The notes: generated by a model not told the origin, from the letters alone. A DNA stretch of 64,000 bases from Paracoccus methylarcula (GCF_003007735.2 NZ_PXNQ02000009.1:62001-126000); one strand, 5' to 3'; positions 36,669 through 45,956 are shown, numbered from the stretch's first letter. Numbers and translations: made by a program.

Positions 36669-37262
36669 ATGATGTCTTATCTTGCCGGTCTGGGCACCGG
36701 ACTGTCGCTGATCCTCGCTATCGGGGCGCAGAATGCGTTCGTGCTGAAACAGGGGCTGATGCGGCGGCATGTCCTGGCCGTATGCCTGTTTTGCGCATTG
36801 TCGGATGCGATCCTGATCGCTGCGGGTGTCGGCGGCATGGCGGCGGCGGGCGCGCGCCTGCCCTGGCTGATGGAGGCGATGCGGTGGGGCGGGGTCGCGT
36901 TCCTGCTGTGGTACGGGCTGAAATCCTTCCGCGCGGCGCTGGCCGGGGGCGAAGCCCTGCGGCCCGAGGGGCGCAGCAACGGGCTGGTCACGACATTGGC
37001 GGCGATCGCGGCGCTGACCTGGCTCAATCCGCATGTCTGGCTGGATACGGTGGTTCTGCTTGGCGCCGTGTCGGCGCAATGGCCGGATCGCACCGGATTC
37101 GCCGCCGGAGCGATCACCGGCTCGTTCCTGTTCTTCTTTGCCCTGGGCTATGGAGCAAGGCTGCTGGCGCCGGTTTTCGCGCGCCCCCGGGCCTGGCAAT
37201 GGCTGGAGGCCGGGGTGGGTTGCGTGATGTGGGTCATTGCGCTTCGGCTGATGATCGGCTGA
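36669..37262 (+). CDS. lysE: LysE/ArgO-family amino acid exporter
   Basis: 197 residues from the ATG at 36669, preceded by GAAGGAG; an earlier in-frame codon at 36639 falls in the operator region. Six hydrophobic segments. MSYLAGLGTGLSLILAIGAQ and NAFVLKQGLMRRH are diagnostic, with the conserved NPH motif in TWLNPHVWLDTVVLLG. Exports L-lysine and/or L-arginine. Induction by LysG across the divergent promoter is expected. A DMT permease follows after 41 bp. Confidence 0.93.
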   Translation: MMSYLAGLGTGLSLILAIGAQNAFVLKQGLMRRHVLAVCLFCALSDAILIAAGVGGMAAAGARLPWLMEAMRWGGVAFLLWYGLKSFRAALAGGEALRPEGRSNGLVTTLAAIAALTWLNPHVWLDTVVLLGAVSAQWPDRTGFAAGAITGSFLFFFALGYGARLLAPVFARPRAWQWLEAGVGCVMWVIALRLMIG

Positions 37263-37303
37263 GAGGGCTTGCAACCGCCCGCGAAAGCGTGTGATTGCAT
37301 GAT

Positions 37304-38212
37304 ATGCAAATCGAACTCGATACGCGGCGCGACCTGATCGGCATCGGCTGGATGCTGGTGACCGGGCTGTGTTTCGTGGCCGTCAACGGCATCGTTCGTG
37401 GTCTGGAAGGCGCGGTGCCCGCTCCGCAGGCGGCCTTCATCCGCTTTCTTTTCGGAACGGGTTTCCTGCTACCGGTGCTGCTGCCGGCGCTGCGACGCGG
37501 CTTTCCCGCGCCGGTCTGGCGGCTGTTCGGCTTGCGCGGGGTGCTGCATGTGATGGCGGTGATCGGCTGGTTCTATGCGATGTCGCGGATCACCGTGGCA
37601 GAGGTCACCGCGATCGGCTTTCTCAACCCGATCATGGTCACTGTCGGCGCGGCGCTGTTTCTTGGTGAAAAGCTGGCTGCGCGTCGGATTGCCGCGATTT
37701 TCGTCGCGCTGCTTGGTGCGCTGATCGTACTGCGGCCGGGGATACGGGAACTCGATCCGGGGCACCTGTCGCAACTCGGGGCCGCGGTGGCATTCGGCAT
37801 ATCCTATCTGCTGGCCAAGCAGCTATCCGACAGGGTGCCTGCGGCGGTTGTCGTGGCGATGATGTCGCTCACGGTTTCTGTCGGACTGGCGCCGTTGGCC
37901 TATGCGGTCTGGGTCCCACCAAGCATTGCGCAGATCGGCTGGCTGGGGCTGGTCGCGGTATTCGCGACATTGGGGCATTACACCATGACCCGGGCTTTCG
38001 CAGCCGCGCCGCTGACCGTGACGCAGCCGGTGACCTTCCTGCAACTGATCTGGGCCAGCCTGCTGGGCGTGCTGGTCTTTCACGAGCCGCTGGATGGCTG
38101 GGTCATCCTGGGTGGCGGGCTGATGATCGGCGCGATCACCTATATCACCTGGCGCGAGGCCCGGAAGCGGGCCGCGACCAAGACACCGCCAGTCGATGTG
38201 ACCAAGGCATAA
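37304..38212 (+). CDS. EamA/DMT-superfamily transporter
   Basis: 302 residues from the ATG at 37304 (MQIELDTRRD); a TTG three codons earlier is also possible and neither has a strong ribosome binding site. Ten membrane helices arranged as two EamA repeats; GLRGVLHVMAVIGWFYAM and ITVAEVTAIGFLNPIMVTVG, plus the second-repeat FLQLIWASLLGVLVFHEPLD, are typical. DMT proteins export amino acids, nucleotides or other metabolites. It may be co-transcribed with lysE. The substrate is unknown. Confidence 0.85.
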   Translation: MQIELDTRRDLIGIGWMLVTGLCFVAVNGIVRGLEGAVPAPQAAFIRFLFGTGFLLPVLLPALRRGFPAPVWRLFGLRGVLHVMAVIGWFYAMSRITVAEVTAIGFLNPIMVTVGAALFLGEKLAARRIAAIFVALLGALIVLRPGIRELDPGHLSQLGAAVAFGISYLLAKQLSDRVPAAVVVAMMSLTVSVGLAPLAYAVWVPPSIAQIGWLGLVAVFATLGHYTMTRAFAAAPLTVTQPVTFLQLIWASLLGVLVFHEPLDGWVILGGGLMIGAITYITWREARKRAATKTPPVDVTKA

Positions 38213-38282
38213 CCGGCAGGATTGCGTCGATCCGGCCGCGCGCCCGGGGCGCGCGGATCGCCCCGGCTTTCCTGCGAAGCCG

Positions 38283-39608
38283 TTACAGGTAGTCGCTGCG
38301 CTGCAGCCCGTATTTGGCCATTTTCTCGTTCAAGGTTCGCCGCGGCAGGCACAGCTCGTCCATGACATTGGCGATGCTGCCCTTGTGGCGGCGCATGGTA
38401 TTGTCGATCAGCATCCGCTCGAAGCTCTCGACATATTCCTTGAGGGGTTTGCCCTCGGTCGTCGTGGCCTGCTGGTTGTCTTCGCCATCCGCCATCAACA
38501 GCGATGCGATACTGCCCGAGCCGCGCCGGTTCTGCAGCACCGCCCGCTCGGCCACGTTGATGAGCTGGCGGATATTGCCGGGCCATGGCGCTTGCAGAAG
38601 CTGCGCGGCCTCCTGTGCGCCGACCTGCGGGGCCTCGCAGCCATATTCTTCCGAGAACTGTTCTGTCATCCGGTTGAAAAGCGTCAGGATATCCTCGCCC
38701 CGGGCGCGCAGCGGCGGCAGGGTGATATTCAGCGCCGAGAGGCGATAGAACAGGTCGGGGCGTAGCGAATCCTCGGCCTTGCGGCCTTCGCCCCGGGCAT
38801 TCGAGATGGCGATGATGCGTGTCTCGGCGGGCGGGCCCTGATCGCTGATGAAAGCCAGAAGCCGCGCCTGCAACGGTTCCGACAGGGCCTCGACATCTTC
38901 GAGGCACAGGGTGCCGCCACGCGCCTCCTCGACCGAGGGAAGCCCGTCATCCACCGGACCGAACAGCCGCGCGGACAGGGCCTCGTCATTATATGCGGCG
39001 CAGGAGATGGGCACGAATTTCTTCGTCGCACGCGGTCCCACGGCATGCAGCGCATGGGCGACCAGGGTTTTGCCGGTGCCGGTTTCGCCGTCGATCAGCA
39101 CATGGCCGTCCGCCTGCCCGAGATCGAGGATGTCCTCGCGCAGGCGTTCCATCACCGGGCTGGAGCCGATCAGCTTGGACATGACCTGCTGGCCGTCCGA
39201 GAGATCGCGGCGCAGGGCGCGGTTGTCCAGCGTCATGCGCCGGGCTTGCGTGGCCTTCTTGGCCAGCGTGGTCATCCTGTCGGGGTTGAAGGGCTTTTCC
39301 ATGAAATCCATGGCGCCCAAGCGCATCGCCTCGACCGCCATCGGCACATCGCCATGACCGGTGATCAGGATGACCGGCAAGGCCGAATCCATGCTCATCA
39401 GGCGCTTGAGAAAAGCGATTCCGTCCATCCCGGGCATGCGGATATCCGACACGATGATCCCCGGCCAGTCCGGCCCCACGACTTTCAGTGCATCCTCGGC
39501 GCTGGCGAAGGATTCGGTCTCGAAACCCGACAGAACCAGCCATTGGCTGATCGACTCCCGCATGTCGGGCTCGTCGTCAACGATCGCAATCTTCAGTTTG
39601 CGGGACAT
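38283..39608 (-). CDS. dctD: DctD-type response regulator lacking the GAFTGA loop
   Basis: 441 residues from the ATG at 39608, with GAGAGGA six bases upstream. Receiver domain with DDEP (11-14) and phospho-acceptor Asp55 (VSDIRMPG). The AAA+ domain has Walker A GETGTGKT (174-181) and a Walker B-like GGTLCLEDVE, but where sigma54 activators carry GAFTGA (about 216-222) it reads LFGPVDDGLPSVEEA, so the sigma54 contact loop is missing. The C-terminal Fis-type helix-turn-helix reads VMDELCLPRRTLNEKMAKYG. DctD activates C4-dicarboxylate uptake genes; this one likely works without sigma54. It is 20 bp after dctB. The transporter genes are not in the window. Confidence 0.85.
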   Translation of the reverse strand: MSRKLKIAIVDDEPDMRESISQWLVLSGFETESFASAEDALKVVGPDWPGIIVSDIRMPGMDGIAFLKRLMSMDSALPVILITGHGDVPMAVEAMRLGAMDFMEKPFNPDRMTTLAKKATQARRMTLDNRALRRDLSDGQQVMSKLIGSSPVMERLREDILDLGQADGHVLIDGETGTGKTLVAHALHAVGPRATKKFVPISCAAYNDEALSARLFGPVDDGLPSVEEARGGTLCLEDVEALSEPLQARLLAFISDQGPPAETRIIAISNARGEGRKAEDSLRPDLFYRLSALNITLPPLRARGEDILTLFNRMTEQFSEEYGCEAPQVGAQEAAQLLQAPWPGNIRQLINVAERAVLQNRRGSGSIASLLMADGEDNQQATTTEGKPLKEYVESFERMLIDNTMRRHKGSIANVMDELCLPRRTLNEKMAKYGLQRSDYL

Positions 39609-39628
39609 CAGGCATCCTCTCTTGTATT

Positions 39629-41452
39629 TCATTCGGCAGCAAGCGCCTCGTCCGGCTCCTCTTCGGGCCGATTCAAGGGCAACTCAACCTGAAACACCGC
39701 TCCACCACCTTCGGTTTCATTATGGGCGGTCAGACGACCTCCGAAATCCGCCACGATAGACGAAGAAATCGCCAGACCCAATCCGGTTCCCTCTCCGGGT
39801 TTCTTTGTTGTCCAGAAGGGTTCAAACAGTTTTTCCAGGTCAGCGACACCCGGACCGTTATCGCTGACGGACACATAGGCGTGAGCGCCCCGGCTCACCT
39901 CGATATCGATCCGGCCGTCGCGCCGGTCCTTGACGGCATCGACGGCATTGCGCAGCAGGTTGATGATGACTTGTTCAAGGCGGATCCGGTCGGCCATGAC
40001 CATCACCTTGTCGCGGGGCAGGTTGCGGCGCACCTGGATCGGGCGCTCGCGCAATTGCGGCTCCATCATCGTCAGGGCGGAACCGACCGCTTCCCGCAGG
40101 TCGACCGGCTCGACCGCTTCTCCGCCCTTGCGGGCATAGGATTTGAGTTGCCGCGTGATCGTGCCCATGCGGTCGATCAGGTCGTTGATACGCTGAAAGC
40201 TGGAAAGCGCCTCTTCGGGGCGGCCGCGCTGCAACAGCAAGCGGGCACCGGCCAGATAGGTCTTCATCGCCGCCAGCGGCTGGTTGAGCTCGTGACTCAC
40301 GCCCGCCGACATTTCACCAAGCGCCGCCAGCTTCGAGCTTTGCTGGACGGTTTGCTCGGCCACTCGCAGCTCTTTCTGCACCCGTTCGCGTTCGGCGATC
40401 TCGCGGGTCAGGCGGGCATTCAACACCCGCAAATCCGCAGATTCCCGCATATAAGCCACCGATTGCATCCGGGCCCGGCGCGACAGGATATAGAAACTGG
40501 CCGCCAGCAGGATCGCAAAGCCCATGATTTCAAGAGCCAGAACCGCGTTCACGCGCTCACGGATCGAGGAATAGGTGGTGAAGCCGATCATCTTCCAGCC
40601 GCGAAACGGGATCCGGCTTTCGGTCCGCATCACCGCACGGCCCTTGACATAGGCATCGGCGGGGGCGGTGGTCCAGTCGGTGGTGACCTGGAAGGCCCGC
40701 TGGATCGCCGAGGGGGCAGAGCGCACCGACAGGGCCTCGGGCATGGTCAGTCCCCGCCAGCGCGGCTCCGTCGACAGGATGATACTGCCGGAACTGTCGG
40801 TGACGGCCACCGCATCCGAAATGCCGGCCCAGGATTGTTCCAGCCGCGTCAGGTCGGCCGCGACGACGATGACGCCCATGGTCTTGTTCTCGGTGACGAC
40901 AGCACGGGAATAGGTGAATTCATAGGCGCCTCCGCCGGTTTCGTTCGAGACCGTGAAAACGGTGTCGCGCGAACGCAGCGCCTCGACATAATAGGGGGCG
41001 AGCGAATTGTTGGTGCCGATCTGGTAGCGGTCCGTCGATCCGACGGTCCGGCCCGACGCGTCGAGCAGGCGAATCGAGACCGCGCCGATCTCTTTCTGGG
41101 CGGCGATCAGCCGGGCCGATGTGCTGGAAAAATCGTTGCTGGTCAGCGATCCGATCAATTCCGGGTCGCGGGCCAGCAGTTGCGGCACGACGGCGGTACG
41201 CTGCAATTCTGAGATCAGGTTGCCGGTATAAAGCGCCAGCCGCAATTCGGCCCGCACCTGGGTGTTTTCGGAGAACCGTTCCGTCAGCCATGCATTGGTG
41301 GCCCAGATTGAGACCGCGGCTGTCAGTACGATGGTCATGATCGCGCTGCGCAGCCACCATGGGCTGGCCGCCGGAGGTAATCCGCGGCGCGACCTGTTCG
41401 ACTTGGCCGTCGCGATGTCATGTTTCTCGGTCAAGGACCGTACTTTCGCCAA
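39629..41452 (-). CDS. dctB: Sensor histidine kinase DctB
   Basis: 607 residues if the TTG at 41452 is the start (MAKVRSLTEKHDIATAKSN); no ribosome binding site is evident there, and a TTG at 41434 is an alternative. One N-terminal helix (SAIMTIVLTAAVSIWATNAW), a periplasmic double-PDC sensor with STDRYQIGTNNSLAPYYVEAL and TGGGAYEFTYSRAV (dicarboxylate-binding type), a second helix, a coiled coil, then the phospho-His in GVSHELNQPLAAMKTYL, an N-box and the G2 box GTGLGLAISSS. Senses C4-dicarboxylates and phosphorylates DctD, encoded next. A perfect palindrome (41455-41471) abuts the start. Confidence 0.9.
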   Translation of the reverse strand: MAKVRSLTEKHDIATAKSNRSRRGLPPAASPWWLRSAIMTIVLTAAVSIWATNAWLTERFSENTQVRAELRLALYTGNLISELQRTAVVPQLLARDPELIGSLTSNDFSSTSARLIAAQKEIGAVSIRLLDASGRTVGSTDRYQIGTNNSLAPYYVEALRSRDTVFTVSNETGGGAYEFTYSRAVVTENKTMGVIVVAADLTRLEQSWAGISDAVAVTDSSGSIILSTEPRWRGLTMPEALSVRSAPSAIQRAFQVTTDWTTAPADAYVKGRAVMRTESRIPFRGWKMIGFTTYSSIRERVNAVLALEIMGFAILLAASFYILSRRARMQSVAYMRESADLRVLNARLTREIAERERVQKELRVAEQTVQQSSKLAALGEMSAGVSHELNQPLAAMKTYLAGARLLLQRGRPEEALSSFQRINDLIDRMGTITRQLKSYARKGGEAVEPVDLREAVGSALTMMEPQLRERPIQVRRNLPRDKVMVMADRIRLEQVIINLLRNAVDAVKDRRDGRIDIEVSRGAHAYVSVSDNGPGVADLEKLFEPFWTTKKPGEGTGLGLAISSSIVADFGGRLTAHNETEGGGAVFQVELPLNRPEEEPDEALAAE

Positions 41453-41454
41453 AT

Positions 41455-41471
41455 TTGCGTAACTTACGCAA
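41455..41471. promoter_or_regulatory. Palindrome upstream of dctB
   Basis: TTGCGTAA, one central base and TTACGCAA form a perfect dyad of eight-base arms, three bases before the annotated dctB start and 28 bases after the purQ stop on the same strand. It is a good candidate operator for the dctBD operon. Confidence 0.6.
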
Positions 41472-41499
41472 TCTAGGGCCAGATCGGGCAGCGCTCAAG

Positions 41500-42168
41500 T
41501 CAGGCGTAGGCCAGCGCCTCGACCAGACCCCTGAACAGGGGCTTGCCGTCCGAGCCCCCCAATGTCGCGTCAGCGGCGCGTTCGGGATGCGGCATCATGC
41601 CCAGGACCCGGCGATTGACCGACAGGATGCCGGCAATATCCGCGACCGAGCCGTTGATCGCCGGCGCATAGGTGAAGGCGATCCGGTCCTCGTCCCGCAA
41701 TTGCGCCAGTCCATCCCCGCCGATCTGGTAGTTGCCGTCGTGATGGGCGACGGGAATGGTGATCCGCTGACCCGCCGAATAGCCGGAAGTATAGGCGCTG
41801 TCGGTGGTGGCGACCTCCAGCACGGCGGGCTTGCACAGGAAGGTCAGCCCCTGGTTGCGCATCAGCGCGCCGGGCAGCAGGCCCAGTTCGGTCAGCACCT
41901 GGAAACCGTTGCAGATCCCCAGCACGTAACCGCCCTTGTCCGCGTGCTCGCGCAGGCTTCGCGCGATGGGCGAATGCGCGGCAATCGCACCGCAGCGCAG
42001 GTAGTCGCCATAGGAAAACCCGCCCGGCACGGCGACCAGATCGGTGCCCTCGGGAAGCGCACTGTCCTTGTGCCAGACCCGTGTCACCCCGGCCCCGGCC
42101 TGCTCAAGTGCAACGGCAAGGTCGCGGTCGCAATTCGATCCCGGAAAGGTGATGACGGCGGCTTTCAT
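41500..42168 (-). CDS. purQ: Phosphoribosylformylglycinamidine synthase, glutaminase subunit
   Basis: 222 residues from the ATG at 42168, with AGGAG eight bases upstream. It releases ammonia from glutamine for the purine enzyme FGAM synthase, with PurL and PurS. Class I glutamine amidotransferase: catalytic Cys86 in GICNGFQVL, and the His-Glu of the triad in MMPHPERA. Its usual partners purS and purL are not seen next to it; glyS lies upstream on the same strand 115 bp away. Confidence 0.95.
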   Translation of the reverse strand: MKAAVITFPGSNCDRDLAVALEQAGAGVTRVWHKDSALPEGTDLVAVPGGFSYGDYLRCGAIAAHSPIARSLREHADKGGYVLGICNGFQVLTELGLLPGALMRNQGLTFLCKPAVLEVATTDSAYTSGYSAGQRITIPVAHHDGNYQIGGDGLAQLRDEDRIAFTYAPAINGSVADIAGILSVNRRVLGMMPHPERAADATLGGSDGKPLFRGLVEALAYA

Positions 42169-42238
42169 GGGCAGGGCTCCTGTGAGGGATGGCAATGGTT
42201 TAGCGCAACCCGAGCGTCAAGGAAAGAGGCCGTCGCGC

Positions 42239-42266
42239 CCCTCGCCCTCATTCACGAGGGCGAGGG
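42239..42266 (-). terminator. Hairpin after glyS
   Basis: CCCTCGCCCTC (42239-42249) and GAGGGCGAGGG (42256-42266) form a perfect 11-bp GC-rich stem around ATTCAC, 17 bases past the glyS stop. It lacks a U-tract, so it may be a weak or Rho-assisted terminator before purQ. Confidence 0.5.
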
Positions 42267-42282
42267 CAGGGCGCAGAGGCGC

Positions 42283-44457
42283 TCAGCCCTCGATCCGGGT
42301 GAAATCGGCGATCTGGCGGCCAGCCTCGCGGATGCGGGAAAGCAGGTTGAGCCGGTTGCGCCGGACGATCTGGTTGTCGGTATTGACCTGCACCGCCTCG
42401 AAGAACGCGTCGATGGGCGCGCGCAGCCCGGCGATGGCGGTCATGGCGGCGGGGAAATCCTCTGCCTCGATGGCGCCCTTGATCGCCGGTTCCGCCGTGT
42501 CGAGCGCCTTGAACAGCGCGCGTTCCTCGTCGGATTCCGCAAATTTCTGATCGGCACCGAAACTGTATTCGACGCCGTCCTTGTCCTCGGCCTGGGCAAG
42601 GATGTTTCCGGCACGTTTCAGTCCCTGCGTCAGGTTCTGCCCGTCCTCTGTCTTCAGCATCTCGTTCAGCGCGGTGGCACGGTTCACCACCTGCACCAGA
42701 TCGTCATTGCCAGGCTGCGCCAGCACCGCGTCGATGATGTCGTGACGAATGCCCTGGTCGCGCAGATGGACCTTGAGACGGTCATGGAGGAAGGCGAGGA
42801 GGTCGGCGGCGCGCTGGTTTGCAACTTCGGAGCCTGTAGCTCTTCCTTCTGCTTCATTCAGCCCGCTGGTGAGCTGGATACTCATCAATGCCGCATCAAA
42901 ATTGTCGTGGCCCGCTTTGCTCATAGATTCTCTGGCGACGAAAATCGTTACTGCAAGAGTGTTGAGTGCTATACGAACGCCATTCGACAGCACCAGCCGG
43001 ATCACCCCCAACGCTGCCCGCCTGAGCGCGAAGGGATCCTTCGATCCGGTCGGCTTCTCGTCGATGGCCCAGAACCCGGTCAGCATGTCGATCTTGTCGG
43101 CCAGCGCCACGGCGACCGAGACCGGGGCCGAGGGCACCGCGTCGGACGGCCCGAGGGGCGAATAGTGATCCCGCACGGCATCGGCCACCGCATCGGCATG
43201 ACCCGCGGCCTTGGCGTAATACCTGCCCATGATGCCCTGCAATTCGGGGAACTCGCCGACCATGGCCGAGCGTAAATCCAGCTTGGCCAAACGCGCCGCC
43301 TGTTCCGCCTGATCTGGATCGGCCCCGACCAAGGGCGCAATCTCACGCGAAAGCGCGGCGATGCGCTCAATCCGATCCGCCTGAGAGCCCAACTGCCGGT
43401 GGAAGGTCACGGATTTCAACCCTTCGGCCCAATCCTCCATGCCCGCTTTCGCGTCGCGCAGGTCGTTTTCCCAGAAGAAGGCGGCATCCGACAGTCGGGC
43501 TGCCAGCACGCGCTGGTTCCCGGCGAGGATCGTCGCGCCGTCATCACTGGTCTCGATATTGGCGACGGTGACGAAACCCTCGATCCGTCCGGTCTTTGGA
43601 TTGCGGGCCGAGAAGAATTTCTGATGCTCCTTCATCGAGGTCTGCAGCACCTCGGGCGGCAGGTCGAGGAAACGTTCCTCGATCACCCCCATCAGCGGCA
43701 CCGGCCATTCGACCAGCCCGGCGACCTCGGACATCAGCCCGTCATCCGACACGATCTCCCAGCCACGCGCGAAGGCGAGGCTGCCGGCCTCCTGCCGGAT
43801 CGCGGCTTCGCGTTCGTCGTGGTCCAGCATGACCCGGGCGCGGCGCAGTTTCGCGGCATAATCCTCGAACCCCGTGACGGCGAAGGGCTCGGGCGACATG
43901 AAGCGGTGGCCGCGTGTCGTGTCGCCCGCCGCGATACCCTCGACGGTCAGTGGCACCACGGATGTGCCGGTTTCATCGGTCAGGATGCACAGGATCGAAT
44001 GTAGCGGACGCACCCAACGCAGCGATCCGCCGCCCCAACGCATGGATTTCGGCCATGGAAAACTGCGGATGGCGGTTTCCAGCACCTCGGCCACGATCAC
44101 GGCTGCGGGGCGGCCCGGCTTCTCGATGGTGGCGAACCAGACCTGCCCCTTCTTGTCGTCGCGCTTCTCCAGTTGATCGCGGGTCAGGCCAGCACCACGC
44201 AGGAACCCTTCCAGCGCCTTTTCGGGTGCGTCCACGCGCGGGCCCTTGCGCTCTTCGCGGGTGGTGGGGCTGTGGGCGGTCAGCCCCTCGACGGTCAGGA
44301 CCAACCGGCGCGGGGTGCTGAACGCACCCGCCGAGGCATAGGTCAGACCGCCTTCGACCAGCCCGTCGGTGATCAGGCGTTTCAGGTCCGCACGGGCGCG
44401 GGATTGCATCCGGGCGGGGATTTCCTCCGAGAAAAGCTCGATGAGAAGGTCGGGCAT
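42283..44457 (-). CDS. glyS: Glycyl-tRNA synthetase beta subunit
   Basis: 724 residues, ATG at 44457. Part of the alpha2beta2 bacterial glycyl-tRNA synthetase; the beta subunit binds the t[23 protein letters not shown] starts the family, with FFSARNPKTGRIEGFVTVAN and the late RDQGIRHDIIDAVLAQ typical. Around residues 487-545 (plus strand about 42822-42996) is a lower-GC variable block (IALNTLAVTIFVARESMSKA then GHDNFDAALMSIQLTSGLNE) that looks like an insertion between conserved helices. The start overlaps the stop of the DUF6446 gene by one base, and glyQ is just upstream. Confidence 0.96.
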   Translation of the reverse strand: MPDLLIELFSEEIPARMQSRARADLKRLITDGLVEGGLTYASAGAFSTPRRLVLTVEGLTAHSPTTREERKGPRVDAPEKALEGFLRGAGLTRDQLEKRDDKKGQVWFATIEKPGRPAAVIVAEVLETAIRSFPWPKSMRWGGGSLRWVRPLHSILCILTDETGTSVVPLTVEGIAAGDTTRGHRFMSPEPFAVTGFEDYAAKLRRARVMLDHDEREAAIRQEAGSLAFARGWEIVSDDGLMSEVAGLVEWPVPLMGVIEERFLDLPPEVLQTSMKEHQKFFSARNPKTGRIEGFVTVANIETSDDGATILAGNQRVLAARLSDAAFFWENDLRDAKAGMEDWAEGLKSVTFHRQLGSQADRIERIAALSREIAPLVGADPDQAEQAARLAKLDLRSAMVGEFPELQGIMGRYYAKAAGHADAVADAVRDHYSPLGPSDAVPSAPVSVAVALADKIDMLTGFWAIDEKPTGSKDPFALRRAALGVIRLVLSNGVRIALNTLAVTIFVARESMSKAGHDNFDAALMSIQLTSGLNEAEGRATGSEVANQRAADLLAFLHDRLKVHLRDQGIRHDIIDAVLAQPGNDDLVQVVNRATALNEMLKTEDGQNLTQGLKRAGNILAQAEDKDGVEYSFGADQKFAESDEERALFKALDTAEPAIKGAIEAEDFPAAMTAIAGLRAPIDAFFEAVQVNTDNQIVRRNRLNLLSRIREAGRQIADFTRIEG

Positions 44458-44930
44458 CAGTCCATCACTCCGCGTTCCGGGGTCTTGTCGTTATATTGGT
44501 GCCAGCCATAGGCGCGGCCATCGGGATAGATCGCCAGCACGCGGTCCACATCCGGTTGAACTTCGGACTGGCTCAGGACGGCACGGGCAGCGCCGGATTC
44601 GAGATCCGCGCCGATCTGTTCGGCATCGAAGCAATCGAACCAGCGCGGGCCGACCAGCGGGGTGGCACCTTCGAAGGAGGTGGCATCGGGGAAATCGCCC
44701 TCGATGCGGAAACATGCGCGCCAGCGGATCGGTGAGCTGTCGGCGTCGATACCCTTGAAATCGGCGATCTGAAGGTCCTGAGCCCCCGCATCGGTCCTGA
44801 TCTGCACTGCGGCTGCCGGGCTGTCCGGCGCGATCTCGTCGTAGAAACCATATTCCTGCGCATACCAGATCCCGCCCCCCGCAACGGCGGCGGACAGGAT
44901 CAGGGCAAGGCCGACGATCTTGCCGTTCAC
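44457..44930 (-). CDS. DUF6446 family protein, encoded between glyQ and glyS
   Basis: 157 residues from the GTG at 44930, which overlaps the glyQ stop (GTGA). N-terminal membrane helix ([20 protein letters not shown]), then a soluble domain with [20 protein letters not shown], two near-central Cys residues and [20 protein letters not shown] at the end. The family is restricted to Rhodobacteraceae and neighbours and has no known function. Its position inside the glycyl-tRNA synthetase operon is conserved in relatives as far as I recall. Confidence 0.85.
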   Translation of the reverse strand: MNGKIVGLALILSAAVAGGGIWYAQEYGFYDEIAPDSPAAAVQIRTDAGAQDLQIADFKGIDADSSPIRWRACFRIEGDFPDATSFEGATPLVGPRWFDCFDAEQIGADLESGAARAVLSQSEVQPDVDRVLAIYPDGRAYGWHQYNDKTPERGVMD

Positions 44931-45849
44931 GCCTGCGCTCCCGCTGCCTCGGTGGTCACGAACAGGTCGGCGCATGCCTTGGCCAGCGCCCGGACACGGC
45001 CGATATAGGCCTGCCGCTCGGTGACCGAGATCACCCCGCGCGCGTCCAGCAGGTTGAAGACATGGCTGGCCTTGATGCATTGGTCATAGGCCGGATGCGC
45101 CATCGGGATACGCGCCCGGCGCTGTCTGTCTCGTCCGCACCGAGGATACGGGCGCATTCGGCCTCGGCATCCTCGAAATGCCGGAACAGCGTGTCCGTGT
45201 CGGCCTGGTCGAAGTTCCAGCGCGAATATTCCTGTTCGGTCTGAAGGAAGATATCGCCATAACTCAGCGGAATGGCGGCGTCGGGGTCGTTGAAGGGCAT
45301 GTCCATCACATGCTCGACGCCCAGCACATACATTGCCAGCCGCTCCAGCCCATAGGTCAGCTCGCCCGAGACGGGTCGGCAATCATGCCCGCCGACCTGC
45401 TGGAAATAGGTGAACTGGCTGACTTCCATGCCATCGCACCAGACCTCCCATCCCAGTCCCCATGCGCCAAGCGTGGGGCTTTCCCAGTCATCCTCGACGA
45501 AACGGACATCGTGGGTCATCGGATCGAGGCCGATGGCGCGCAGGCTGCCCAGGTAAAGTTCCTGCAAATTCGCGGGGCTGGGTTTGATGATCACCTGATA
45601 TTGATAATAGTGCTGCAACCGGTTCGGATTCTCGCCATAGCGGCCATCGGTCGGGCGGCGCGATGGCTGGACATAGGCCGCCGCCCATGGCCTTGATCCA
45701 AGGGCGCGCAGGGTGGTCGCGGGATGGAAGGTGCCCGCACCCACCTCCATGTCATAGGGTTGCAGGATCGCGCAGCCCTGTCCGGCCCAGTAATTCTGAA
45801 GGCGGAGAATGACCTCCTGAAAGCTGCGGGGGCGGTTGGGGCTGGTCAT
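44927..45849 (-). CDS. glyQ: Glycyl-tRNA synthetase alpha subunit (one single-base frameshift)
   Basis: ATG at 45849 with AAGGA seven bases upstream. Frame breaks near 45118: on the coding strand GCCGGGCGCG should read GCCCGGGCGCG, which restores [20 protein letters not shown]. Restored length is 307 residues, normal. The catalytic alpha subunit carries the class II core: [20 protein letters not shown], then [37 protein letters not shown] and the late [20 protein letters not shown]. An essential enzyme with no alternative copy visible, so the break is almost certainly a sequencing error. First gene of glyQ-DUF6446-glyS. Confidence 0.94.
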
Positions 45850-45956
45850 CGGGGCGTCCTTTTTGCATAGATCGTGCAAAGCGTCCCGCGCCTTCTAGGC
45901 GTGGCTTGGGGCAGGGTCAATAAAGGGTCGGGCAGCGGCCCGCAAAGGAGGCCGGT

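Noticed and set aside
41359..43275. 638-codon open frame covering purQ and glyS on the opposite strand
   Set aside because: Spans two well-defined genes on the other strand; shadow.
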